A DNA stretch of 27,564 nt from a virus: positions 1 through 27,564 of the IMG/VR virus record IMGVR_UViG_3300028610_000406. One strand, 5' to 3'. How positions within the stretch are numbered: position 1 is the stretch's first letter; every line of letters starts with the position of its first letter. Below are positions 1 through 8,239 of this stretch, piece by piece. The notes below the pieces were generated by a model, which ran no database searches, was not told the origin of the DNA, and worked only from the letters and a program-made list of their open reading frames with translations. The translations under genes were made by a program, and so were the position numbers.

Positions 1-1136
1 GAGTGAGTAAATAAAACAACATCCCCTGGAGTACTTCCTGTTACCCAATTATTATTAGTTACTGCAATAGCAATATCAAATTCTCTTTCTGTTCTTCCTA
101 ATCCATAAGACACAAAATTACCAGAACCTCCAGATAATAAACTAATAGCTCCTTGTTGATTTGCTCCACCTAAATTAACTTCAAGCTTATTTGTAGGGTC
201 ATTTGTGCCTATACCTACCTTATCTCCTAGATTATTTAGATAAACATCGGTTCCAGTTCTACTCCATATATCTGTGACCTCACCACTTAATTCATCCCAT
301 AACGCTGAATTAGATTCCCATGTTCCTGTTTGAACTCCTGCTGTATTACAGATATAAATTTGTCTCTCGTAAATTAAGTATTGATTTAGTGAATAATCAT
401 AACCATCTTCCCAACCCATTGTTTGTAGTAGATTTTCTTCTCTTGCATCTGAAAAATCTGCTGCCACCCAAGGAAATGTTCCACCAGCATTAGTTTTAAG
501 CGAAAAATCAGAATCACTACTATATCTTGTAAAATAATTATTTCCAGCTTCAAATTCTAAATATCCAGCATACTCTATATTTATTTCAGATGATGCTGGA
601 AAATTACTTGCTGGATATGTTTGATCAAAAATTAAAAAACCAGTGTCATCTGTTCCAGCCCAAGTTCTTATTCTAACTGGTTGAGTTGCTGCTGTTGTAT
701 CTGTCTGAAGATACCCTTTTCCTACAATAGAATGCGTAGGAGCTGGAGAAATAAACTCATAAGTTGTTCCAGTCCAACTCCCTGAATCATCTGGCTGAAA
801 AACTAATCGTTCTGTATAATTATAAATATTAAGCATTTGTGTATCGGTAATAGTTGTTTCCCCATCATACATACTATGAGCATGAAAATGTGAATGCGTT
901 TCCATAGCTTCTGTCGTCAAATGATGCCCTATACCTGCTATACCAACATTCCTTCCAACCCACATAGAATTAGGTCCTGTCTCAAAAGAAGCTGGATGCC
1001 AAAGACCGTCTATTCTTTTTTCGATACAACCCATATCCATTTCTGTATCTACTTCGATTCGGATGCTTCCATCTACATCTTCTTTTCCATAATCTAAATA
1101 AAACTTACCGTCTTTTATTGAACTGTTATATGACAT
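1..1136 (-). CDS. Tail fibre-like protein, 3' end beyond window
   Basis: This frame is open from an ATG at 1136 to the window edge, giving 378 codons here, so the C-terminus is missing. The ATG overlaps the stop of the upstream fibre gene as TAATG, which implies coupled translation. It contains a histidine-rich stretch (THSHFHAHS) near residue 80 and the motif VGIGTNDPTNKLEV near residue 307. The GIGT..P...L.V motif is common in trimeric phage fibres and appears twice in the upstream gene, so the two probably belong to one fibre complex. A role in host attachment is inferred from composition and position at the end of the tail module. The receptor and the C-terminal domain cannot be seen. Confidence 0.8.
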   Translation of the reverse strand, partial: MSYNSSIKDGKFYLDYGKEDVDGSIRIEVDTEMDMGCIEKRIDGLWHPASFETGPNSMWVGRNVGIAGIGHHLTTEAMETHSHFHAHSMYDGETTITDTQMLNIYNYTERLVFQPDDSGSWTGTTYEFISPAPTHSIVGKGYLQTDTTAATQPVRIRTWAGTDDTGFLIFDQTYPASNFPASSEINIEYAGYLEFEAGNNYFTRYSSDSDFSLKTNAGGTFPWVAADFSDAREENLLQTMGWEDGYDYSLNQYLIYERQIYICNTAGVQTGTWESNSALWDELSGEVTDIWSRTGTDVYLNNLGDKVGIGTNDPTNKLEVNLGGANQQGAISLLSGGSGNFVSYGLGRTEREFDIAIAVTNNNWVTGSTPGDVVLFTH

Positions 1137-3388
1137 TATAGTACCGCCCACCCGTAGCTTGAATCGAATTGGAGTACTACTGTATCAGTAGCAACCAAGT
1201 TTATATCACTTGCCGCTCCGTCTATGTTCTTTCCGTTTCGATCAACAGTACAAGTAAAAGTCGAGTCTATACATTTAATATTAAATATCTGTCCCTGAAC
1301 TGGACTAGCTGGTAAAGTTATGTCTACCGTATTAGATGTAGCGTCTGCAAGAATTGTATAATCAGAAGCTATTACAGTATGATCTGACGTTTCTGTTCTA
1401 AGTGCTCTGATGTTTCCTCCTGATATATCTACATTTCCATCAAAATAATAATTACTAACCCCATCAAAAGAAGCTGTATCATCAGCATCTACACCTACTC
1501 CTATTTCTAAAGTTCTCCTAATATCTCCCGCCCTTCTACCTGATATTTTAAATTCTGGTGTCTCCCCTTCTGCTGCGACTCCAAATACTTCAACGGGAAT
1601 ATTAGCATCACCTTGAATCATGAACCTAGTAGCTGATCCATAACCGAAAACATTGGCGTCGTCTTCATTGGGTTGAAATTGAATTCCTCCATCTTTATCT
1701 TGATTTTCAACTTTTAGACTTCCAATAGCATCACCCTTCCCTCTGATTAATACATTAGAATTTGAATCAGTGCCTTCATCAGTTGATAAAATTAAAGTCC
1801 CATCATCCCACATAATATTAGCATTACTATTATCGTGATAAATACTTATTCTATCAGTCCCATCATCACTACCAATTTCTAATTTCTGGGCTGGGTCTGA
1901 TAATCCAATTCCAACATCACCCGAACCTGTATCAACAATAAACTTCACAACATTACCACTAGCTCTAACTCTAAATTCATCATCACCAGTTAAAGTTATA
2001 TTCACATTACTGCCTGAATTGAAAGTAAGATTATTAGTTGCAGTGAAAGAAGCATCATCTGAAGCATCAAAAGTATACGTTCCACCAGAACTAATATATT
2101 GTATAACATTTTCACTAGCACCTTCTATTTTAAACCCATTTCTAAAAGTGTCCGCTGCCTGTTTTATATGTAATTCTCTGTCAGGAGTATCAGTTCCTAT
2201 TCCTAAGCTATTATTTGAATCATCCCAAAATAAATTAGCATTATCTTGTGTTAAAACTCCTCCCACCCCTGAAAACCAGACAGAACCTTCTGTTAAACTA
2301 CCAAGAGAACCACCACTTAAATCAGAATGTTCAGCACTTGTCAAATGATAATATTCGTTAGCTGCTCCACCTTGAATTCCACTTAAATCATTATGAGCAG
2401 TCACTCCAGCTGCTGAAAAGATAGCAGAGAAAACACTTTCAATTTCGGAAGCTGTAGCTGCACCTTTTTGAAAAACAAATCTACCAATTAACTTTCCCTG
2501 AACAAGCAATCTATTTGGTAATGTTTGAGGAGCTCCTTCGTTTTCTGCCATACCTTCAGTATTATATTGAGCAGTACCATAAACCATAACTAATTGTCCG
2601 TCGTTTGGTTCAAGATACCACCACAAATTTGCAAATTTGTTTAAATCCAAAGCAGTTAAAGTGCCGCCGTTATCATAATTATCATTATCCCATTGAGCTT
2701 GTCCTGTTGCTTCCAATCCACCACTTGAATAAGTATCAAATCTGTCAGCTCCGCTTGTATTTATTGCTGAGATATTAAATTCAGTTACTCTATCATAAAT
2801 CTCTCCAGCTGTTACAGTAACATTTCTAGTACCGGTTTCTCCTAAAATTAATCCTCCTAATCTGTCAGCTCTTTGGAATGGTTCTGTTTCATAAAGTCTA
2901 TGAAGTGTATGCATCCCAAAGTTAGCGATAAATTCTGGATTGAATAAAATATGAAGTGTATCAGTTTCATTTACAACATTTCCTAATGAAAATTCTGTAT
3001 GAGTATCCCAGGAATCAGTTGTTTTAACAACTATTTGAGGAGAACCTGCATTATATTCAACTCCTATATATCTTATAGTATCCGTAGGAATTGCGATTCC
3101 GTTACTTGCTGCAAAATCGAAATGAAGTAAATCTGCAGTGTGACTATCAGAAGTTCTTATTGTTCCAGTACCTGATGCTACATTAATATTTGCACTACCA
3201 GCGTCGGTGATTTCTCCACCAGAAAGTAATCCTGCACTTGCAAAATTATTAATATGAGATTGTATTCTAAAATTAGTAGCACCAGCCAATGCATCAACTG
3301 ATATACCTCTCGCGACTAAACGACTATCATTCTTAATAATCTCATGTTCAATAAGATGTTTTTCCACCTCTATCTTATCTAGTCCCAT
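1136..3388 (-). CDS. Large tail fibre / tail appendage protein
   Basis: A protein of 750 residues that is rich in Gly, Ser, Thr and Asn, with no membrane segment. Two fibre motifs are visible: LGIGTDTPDRELHI near residue 394 and VGIGLSDPAQKLEI near residue 494. Both resemble the beta-rich units found in trimeric phage fibres and adhesins. The start is placed at the ATG at 3388, because it overlaps the preceding stop as TAATG and has GGAG three bases upstream. An in-frame GTG at 3397 would add three residues. Together with the next gene it likely forms the distal fibre used for host recognition. The assignment rests on motif, composition and location, not on recognition of a named family. Confidence 0.75.
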   Translation of the reverse strand: MGLDKIEVEKHLIEHEIIKNDSRLVARGISVDALAGATNFRIQSHINNFASAGLLSGGEITDAGSANINVASGTGTIRTSDSHTADLLHFDFAASNGIAIPTDTIRYIGVEYNAGSPQIVVKTTDSWDTHTEFSLGNVVNETDTLHILFNPEFIANFGMHTLHRLYETEPFQRADRLGGLILGETGTRNVTVTAGEIYDRVTEFNISAINTSGADRFDTYSSGGLEATGQAQWDNDNYDNGGTLTALDLNKFANLWWYLEPNDGQLVMVYGTAQYNTEGMAENEGAPQTLPNRLLVQGKLIGRFVFQKGAATASEIESVFSAIFSAAGVTAHNDLSGIQGGAANEYYHLTSAEHSDLSGGSLGSLTEGSVWFSGVGGVLTQDNANLFWDDSNNSLGIGTDTPDRELHIKQAADTFRNGFKIEGASENVIQYISSGGTYTFDASDDASFTATNNLTFNSGSNVNITLTGDDEFRVRASGNVVKFIVDTGSGDVGIGLSDPAQKLEIGSDDGTDRISIYHDNSNANIMWDDGTLILSTDEGTDSNSNVLIRGKGDAIGSLKVENQDKDGGIQFQPNEDDANVFGYGSATRFMIQGDANIPVEVFGVAAEGETPEFKISGRRAGDIRRTLEIGVGVDADDTASFDGVSNYYFDGNVDISGGNIRALRTETSDHTVIASDYTILADATSNTVDITLPASPVQGQIFNIKCIDSTFTCTVDRNGKNIDGAASDINLVATDTVVLQFDSSYGWAVL

Positions 3389-3669
3389 TAACTCCACGAC
3401 CCTATGCTAACTATATTATTATTTGTATAAGTAATAACTTGAACGAAACTTCCAGCTCCTATAGTTTGCACTATACTTCCAATAGCACTCCCGGTTGTAA
3501 TTCCTGTGACAATTCCACTTACTATATAATCAAATTGCCAAGCTGGATTATTTTTTGTTCCATCTGTTGGGCTTGTTTCATTTATTACAGAATCAGTCAT
3601 TAATCTATTGCCTGAAGTGACGCCAACAGTATCACCCGTTCCTCGTCCGTCTAAAAGTATTTCTGGCAT
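3388..3669 (-). CDS. Small structural protein of the fibre block, unknown
   Basis: A 93-residue protein beginning MPEILLDGRGTGDTVGV, rich in Gly, Thr, Ile and Val and lacking charged segments, so probably beta-structured. The middle part (roughly residues 50-75) is a run of small and hydrophobic residues with glycines, which could be mistaken for a membrane helix but contains many Thr and Ser. Its ATG overlaps the stop of the upstream gene (TAATG), and its own stop overlaps the start of the large fibre gene. This places it in the fibre transcript, perhaps as a fibre adaptor or a virion coat protein. I do not recognise the family. Confidence 0.7.
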   Translation of the reverse strand: MPEILLDGRGTGDTVGVTSGNRLMTDSVINETSPTDGTKNNPAWQFDYIVSGIVTGITTGSAIGSIVQTIGAGSFVQVITYTNNNIVSIGSWS

Positions 3670-3908
3670 TATGCCCCCCCAAGTCCAGATAAAAAAGCAC
3701 TACCAACAAAGAAGGCGATTATACCCAATATCCACCACACTATTTTTTTTACTACCTTAAATCCCCCAACTAATTCAGACAACTTTTCTTTTATAATAAC
3801 GACTGAATCAGCTAATTTGGTCATATTATGATTAAGAACTTTAATCATTTCTTTCTGGTTTACCCCAAAGTCACTAAACTCTTCAACAGTTATGTATTTC
3901 CTTTTCAT
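3669..3908 (-). CDS. Small membrane protein with cytoplasmic helix, holin-like candidate
   Basis: A 79-residue protein. Residues 1-45 are charged and helical, and residues 55-75 form one clear hydrophobic segment (IVWWILGIIAFFVGSAFLSG). The layout, with a coiled region followed by one C-terminal membrane helix, resembles the small XhlA-type phage membrane proteins that accompany holins, but no signature proves this. AGGAT lies upstream of the ATG, and its stop overlaps the next start. The immediately preceding gene (3917-4096) is also a small membrane protein, so the two may act together in lysis or membrane attachment. No endolysin gene is visible in the window. Confidence 0.7.
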   Translation of the reverse strand: MKRKYITVEEFSDFGVNQKEMIKVLNHNMTKLADSVVIIKEKLSELVGGFKVVKKIVWWILGIIAFFVGSAFLSGLGGA

Positions 3909-3916
3909 ATTTTATC

Positions 3917-4096
3917 CTACTTATTTCTGTTTTCGTAATAGTTTTTACAGAAATATGCTAATGGAGATGCAAGCCATGCATACTGAATAGGAACCTCTGC
4001 TAGTACTGCTAATAAAAATGGGACTAACATCCATGCAGAGTTCTTTGCGGTCTTGACTAAACCAATCCATACACTGTAATTTATTTTTTTTGCCAT
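3917..4096 (-). CDS. Small membrane protein, 59 residues, holin candidate
   Basis: A frame of 59 codons running from ATG at 4096 (MAKKINYSVWIGLVKTAKNS) to TAG at 3917. After a basic N-terminus, residues about 20-50 are strongly hydrophobic and Ala/Leu/Pro-rich, followed by a charged tail (KNYYENRNK). The ATG overlaps the stop of the upstream 165-residue gene as TAATG, and the 79-residue membrane protein follows 8 bases later with its own AGGA site. That tight packing supports real translation. Size, charge pattern and pairing with a second membrane protein fit a holin, but this is inference. Confidence 0.65.
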   Translation of the reverse strand: MAKKINYSVWIGLVKTAKNSAWMLVPFLLAVLAEVPIQYAWLASPLAYFCKNYYENRNK

Positions 4097-4593
4097 TATT
4101 TTTTTAAGGTTACTCCTGTTGAAATATTAGCTTGGTCTGTTGAACCGTCTCCCACCTTGATAGATTGACCAAGTATTTTAATTTTAATTCCATTAGATTT
4201 TTCATTAGCAGTTAATGTATGATAGTGAATTAATGTATAAATCGCAGTCTCTGAATCCGCACCGTTACCCACCCACATAGTTGTATTTGCAAAAGTATCA
4301 CTATAAGAACCACCTATATCCTTTGTTTGAATTTGAAGTTTAGATGTCGCTTTACCAACAGACATAGAAGACTGGCAAGTAATTTCTATCTTAACATAAG
4401 TTCCATTTGAAACATCAGTCATATCATCTAATTCATGATCTTCTGAATCTGTTCCAATATTAACTTGAGATGTATCAAATCCAGTATCAGTATAAATCTG
4501 GAGAATACGTCCATCATCGTGATAATCATTCAATTCACTAGCATAAATTGGGTCATTACCAACTTTTGGGAAAGTTCCTTCTGCTGTTGCCAT
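4096..4593 (-). CDS. Virion structural protein of the fibre block, unknown
   Basis: A 165-residue soluble protein starting MATAEGTFPKVGNDPIYASE, with a beta-rich, Ser/Thr/Asp-rich composition. The N-terminal pattern (a short segment ending in a conserved-looking NDPIYASELNDYHDD) resembles phage minor structural proteins that begin with an attachment motif, but I cannot name the family. It is the first gene after a bipartite promoter: the TATATAAG box begins 29 bases upstream of the ATG and there is no Shine-Dalgarno, so the message is probably leaderless. It heads the unit that continues through two membrane proteins to the fibres. Confidence 0.75.
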   Translation of the reverse strand: MATAEGTFPKVGNDPIYASELNDYHDDGRILQIYTDTGFDTSQVNIGTDSEDHELDDMTDVSNGTYVKIEITCQSSMSVGKATSKLQIQTKDIGGSYSDTFANTTMWVGNGADSETAIYTLIHYHTLTANEKSNGIKIKILGQSIKVGDGSTDQANISTGVTLKK

Positions 4594-4614
4594 AGTCTAT
4601 TGTAAGGTATTTAA

Positions 4615-4645
4615 CTTATATATGTTGATTTTCATTATATATATT
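4615..4645 (-). promoter_or_regulatory. Bipartite archaeal-type promoter of the fibre block
   Basis: On the minus strand the palindrome AATATATATAAT (4634-4645) overlaps the stop codon of the upstream gene. It is followed by ATCAAC and the TATA box TATATAAG (4615-4622). The box begins 29 bases before the ATG at 4593, which suits a leaderless start. TATATAT and [A/C]TCAA are separated by exactly 7 bases, as in the three sister copies at 10235, 19147 and 21971. Confidence 0.7.
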
Positions 4646-5033
4646 AAGCAGTCCCACTATCTAAGACTTGTAGTGTTGTTACTACTTGCAACTCGTTTGT
4701 TCCGTCGAATACTATACTACCAAATCCTTCTCTTTGCCAGATCGAACCAGTGAACCCTGTTCCACTCGCAGTATGAAATAATCCGAATTCTGTCAAGTGA
4801 ATCCCAGACATCTGTAAAAAATTGAAATCTGCTTGAAATCCTACCTTTCGTTCTTCTGAAAAGTCTGGAGATGTTGTTAAACTAGTTCGATTAACTTCAT
4901 TTACCAAAGCTATGTCTGTTACTGCGACCGTACCAGAACCTGAACCTATTCCAAAATTCTGAATATATAAATCCGGTAAACTAGAACCAAGTCTATAAGT
5001 TACTGATTGCCTTCCAAAATTAGTCATTACCAT
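4644..5033 (-). CDS. Phage tail-associated beta protein, paralogue of the 153-residue protein at 15578-16039
   Basis: A 129-residue protein beginning MVMTNFGRQSVTYRLGS. The order of motifs is a Gly/Ser turn (IGSGSGT, about residue 30), then VNEVNRTSL, then HLTEFGLFHTASG near residue 85, and a C-terminal hydrophobic strand (LQVVTTLQV). The same order, IGSGTG, then ITEAGIFQASG, then a terminal strand, occurs in the gene at 15578-16039, so the two look like diverged copies of one fold. This kind of short protein is common among phage tail fibre and baseplate accessory genes. AGGAGG lies 4 bases before the first ATG and 10 before the second (M3), so either could be used. It follows the hub gene. 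Confidence 0.7.
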   Translation of the reverse strand: MVMTNFGRQSVTYRLGSSLPDLYIQNFGIGSGSGTVAVTDIALVNEVNRTSLTTSPDFSEERKVGFQADFNFLQMSGIHLTEFGLFHTASGTGFTGSIWQREGFGSIVFDGTNELQVVTTLQVLDSGTA

Positions 5034-5054
5034 TTATCCTCCTTTGCCATTTAA

Positions 5055-6599
5055 TTAAAAAAATCCTCCACTTGCTGAAACTGTCATCACAAATGCACTA
5101 CCTGACCCCGTAAAACTTCCCGCGGTTAATCCTTGGTCAGTTCCAGATGCAGCATGAAATGGATTAACTGGTGGAATAAATCCTGTAGAATATATATGCC
5201 AAGCACTACCAGTTACAGTGTTTTCTTTAACTTCCCAATAAGAACCAACTACACTAAATTCCTCTGAAACAGTTTCTAATCTAGTAATCACATCTGATTC
5301 ACTTCGGTCTGCTTCTTCTATCGCATTTAGTCTTGAACGTAAGTCTGTTATTTGGTCTGTAATGTCTGTAATCTTTTTATCTAATCTTACTTGGATTACC
5401 TTTTCAGATTGAACACTATTTTTATTAAAAGTATATGTTGCATTTAAGATTCCGACGTCTTCATCTATATCAAAGTCTGAAAGTGTTACTTTTGCAGTTT
5501 GACCTGGAGTAATAGGGTGCCATCCTTTTACTTCACATTCTACTCCCTTAAATGGATCTGAATCTTCTAACTCTTTTGTTAGAACTGCTGATGCTGTATT
5601 TGGGTCAGAGATAGATTTGTCGTTTATTATTCTTTCTTTCTTTCCAAAAAGATTTATACTGTTTTGGTCTTTTCCAAATTTAACGATTGGAATATCTCTA
5701 TCATAAGTAGCTAAACCACTTTCTCCACTTGGCGGGATAGAACTATATCCTACGTCTGTACCTGATACGAATATTATTTCTTTATCATGATAACTTACTA
5801 GATAATCTGTACCACTTGTAGGGATGTCGGTTAATTCAAAGACTCCACCTTTTTGTGGGACCCCCGTTACTTCTATTAATGTATTTCTTGGTTTAGATAA
5901 TAATGTGTAAACTGACCCTCCATCAAATACTATTTCTTCTTGGAATCCTGCCAACATTCTGTCACCATATACAAAAACAAAATTAGTCATTCCTTCACGA
6001 GTTTCATTTAATATTGCTTTATTTATATTTGTATTATCAAACGTGATTCCACTACTCACATTTTCTCTTTCTTTAAAATGTAAATCTCTATCTTCATCTA
6101 CATAGAAAAAGAAACCTGCTAATTTAGCTAATTGTTGTAATGCTTTAAACACAGGAGTATGATTAAATACAATTCGTTTTAATGTTGTGCCTGTTACATC
6201 CACATTGTTTGTAGTAATATCAGAAACATTCTCTCGAATAATACTCTTAACTATGTCCCTTATTTCGTCATTTGTGAATACTGTTGGTTCCACTGTTGCG
6301 TCTTGCAACCTTAAACTATAATCTCTTCCGATTAAATCTACTTTTTGGGTGGATTCTTTCCCGTTGAATTGTATCTTTTCTAATATTCCAGTTAATAGTT
6401 TTGTAGTTCCATCTGAATCGTCTGCGCGGATTATTACTTCTTGACCGACTGAAAAGTCAGTTGCATGTTTACCAAAAGGAGAATCATATTCTATTTTAAA
6501 TGTACTTGAAGAATTATAATCACTTATTGATTTTTGTACCTTGCAGTGCCGATAATCATTAAATACGTTCCCACCAACTGTAACTTTTGTGGTTATCAT
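5055..6599 (-). CDS. Tail hub protein, GPD / gp27-like
   Basis: A 514-residue protein resembling the late-control D (GPD) family of baseplate hub proteins, which cap the tail tube and form the ring from which fibres and spike hang. Visible evidence: a beta-barrel-like N-terminus with VGQEVIIRADD near residue 52 and the typical GILEKIQFNGKEST and DLIGRDYSLRLQDATV segments near residues 70-100. A helical insert EIRDIVKSIIRENV follows, then FKALQQLAKLAGFFFYVDEDRDLHF near residue 150. All are characteristic of GPD-like hubs. Residues about 405-440 (ITDITDQITDLRSRLNAIEE) form a coiled coil, and a Gly/Ser-rich tail ends the protein. The start overlaps the tape-measure stop by 4 bases (ATGA), as expected for tail genes in order. 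Confidence 0.85.
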   Translation of the reverse strand: MITTKVTVGGNVFNDYRHCKVQKSISDYNSSSTFKIEYDSPFGKHATDFSVGQEVIIRADDSDGTTKLLTGILEKIQFNGKESTQKVDLIGRDYSLRLQDATVEPTVFTNDEIRDIVKSIIRENVSDITTNNVDVTGTTLKRIVFNHTPVFKALQQLAKLAGFFFYVDEDRDLHFKERENVSSGITFDNTNINKAILNETREGMTNFVFVYGDRMLAGFQEEIVFDGGSVYTLLSKPRNTLIEVTGVPQKGGVFELTDIPTSGTDYLVSYHDKEIIFVSGTDVGYSSIPPSGESGLATYDRDIPIVKFGKDQNSINLFGKKERIINDKSISDPNTASAVLTKELEDSDPFKGVECEVKGWHPITPGQTAKVTLSDFDIDEDVGILNATYTFNKNSVQSEKVIQVRLDKKITDITDQITDLRSRLNAIEEADRSESDVITRLETVSEEFSVVGSYWEVKENTVTGSAWHIYSTGFIPPVNPFHAASGTDQGLTAGSFTGSGSAFVMTVSASGGFF

Positions 6600-8239
6600 A
6601 GACTTACCTTATTGTTTAGTTCATCTGCTAATGAACGAGAAACATCCTCTGGGTCCATGCCGACGACGTTCTCAATGTTTACTGTAGTTCCTTGACGATT
6701 ATTAGATATTCCTGGTTCAACACCAAAGTCAAACTTTAATAAATCTGATTTAAACTTACTTGCATCAATTTTTGGGATAAGTGGAATCCTTACTCCAGGA
6801 ATTTTATTCATGGCCTTAATCAAGAAATTAATTTTGCCGAGAATAAAGTTTATGCTTCCTGCAATTATATCAACAACTTTATTCCAAACGATAATTGCAA
6901 CATTCCCAAAACTAATCATTGCATTTTTAAATCCTAACCAAAGATTTTCCCAAGTTCCAATCATTTTTGAAAGATTTTTTACTCCTACGATTATCCCTGC
7001 GATTGCCAAAGAGATAGCTAACAAAAGAAATAACCAAGGAGACGCAACTAAAGTCAAGATGGCTACTGCTGCCCCCAATAAAAACACTGCCGCAGTAACT
7101 AATGCAATTACAGCTATTAGTTCTTTAATTGGGTCTGGTAAATCACTAAACCATTCAAACACACCTTTTAATCCTTCTACTAAAGGAATTAAAACTGGTA
7201 TAAAAACTTCTGCAATTTCTAATTGTAATGCTGCAAAAGAATTCTTCATTAGTTTGATTTTATTTGCTGTACTTTCACTTGCGATTGCATACTCTTCTTG
7301 AAGTGATGTTGCATTTTCAAATTGTCCAGCTGCCGCCTCAATTAATCTATTCATCTCTGGGAGATTATTAGATAATTTGTTAATTGCTGAGGCTCCAACC
7401 GTTCCAAAGACATCAATAGCTTTTTGTTGTCGTTCTATTGGGTCTTCTATCTGTGAGATTCTTTTAATAAGAGAAAGTATCGCGGTGTTCGCATTTTCTC
7501 TGATGGCTCTTGGGAAATCTTTACCCATTAAAGGGATAACTTCATCCTCCATTTTTTTAACTACTTGGTCAAAGGCACTTCTTAATTTTGTACCTGCTCT
7601 CTCTGCTGGTTCACCTGCTGCAATTAATGCTGCAGTTAATCCAGCAACAACTTCAGTAGATAGTCCTAATGTTTTTGCTGAACCTGCTACTCGGACCATG
7701 GAGCTTACAATTTCACTTGAACTTGCAGCACTTATATTAGATAATTCGTTAATTGCAGAACCTAACTTTTCTGCCTCCTCAATAGGCAATCCCATAGCAT
7801 TAGAAATCTTTGCCATTGCTAAAGCTGCCTCTTCTGCGCTTAATTCTGTGGCGATGGCCATTTTACCTACGACGGTAGTGAAACTCTTAATATTTTCAGT
7901 TCCAACTATACCTAATTGACCAGCGACTTCTCCTATCTGTGCTAATTCGACTACACTCAAAGGCATAGTCTTAGATAAATCTATAAACTCTTGGCGAAGT
8001 CCTTTTATTGCTTCTGCGGATAGTCCAGTAGTTTTACGAACTCCTACCATTGCTGTCTCTAACTCTATTGATTTATCTATTGCTTTTTTTAATCCAAAAG
8101 CTATGGCTCCACCTATTGCACCCATTGCTAAAGCAGATTTTCTAAAGCTCTGCATGGATAACCCTGCTTTCTTAAATGCTCCTGAGAACTGATCTCTTGC
8201 CCTTATTACAATCTCTACGACGTTTTGTCCGAATGCCAT
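6596..8239 (-). CDS. Tail tape measure protein (TP901 type)
   Basis: A 547-residue tail-length determinant that occupies the tail lumen. The N-terminus (VEIVIRARDQFSGAFKKAG) is typical of tape measures. Residues about 60-290 match the TP901 core in style, with ELETAMVGVRKTTGLSAEAI, an ELAQIGEVAGQLGI repeat and a GEPAERAGTKLRSAFDQV segment. Residues about 365-420 are hydrophobic, with two adjacent membrane-like segments (VIALVTAAVFLLGAAVAILT and LFLLLAISLAIAGIIVG), common in tape measures that contact the cell membrane. If the usual 0.15 nm per residue applies, the tail would be near 80 nm, which is short. The ATG overlaps the stop of the frameshifted chaperone (TAATG). Confidence 0.92.
   Translation of the reverse strand: MAFGQNVVEIVIRARDQFSGAFKKAGLSMQSFRKSALAMGAIGGAIAFGLKKAIDKSIELETAMVGVRKTTGLSAEAIKGLRQEFIDLSKTMPLSVVELAQIGEVAGQLGIVGTENIKSFTTVVGKMAIATELSAEEAALAMAKISNAMGLPIEEAEKLGSAINELSNISAASSSEIVSSMVRVAGSAKTLGLSTEVVAGLTAALIAAGEPAERAGTKLRSAFDQVVKKMEDEVIPLMGKDFPRAIRENANTAILSLIKRISQIEDPIERQQKAIDVFGTVGASAINKLSNNLPEMNRLIEAAAGQFENATSLQEEYAIASESTANKIKLMKNSFAALQLEIAEVFIPVLIPLVEGLKGVFEWFSDLPDPIKELIAVIALVTAAVFLLGAAVAILTLVASPWLFLLLAISLAIAGIIVGVKNLSKMIGTWENLWLGFKNAMISFGNVAIIVWNKVVDIIAGSINFILGKINFLIKAMNKIPGVRIPLIPKIDASKFKSDLLKFDFGVEPGISNNRQGTTVNIENVVGMDPEDVSRSLADELNNKVSL

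Noticed and set aside
1136-3397. GTG start at 3397 for the large fibre gene
   Set aside because: The ATG at 3388 has GGAG upstream and overlaps the preceding stop as TAATG, matching its neighbours.
4615-4645. Bacterial sigma70 promoter at the AT-rich gaps
   Set aside because: No TTGACA-like -35 element at 17 bases; the TATA box to start distance of 29 fits an archaeal leaderless promoter better.
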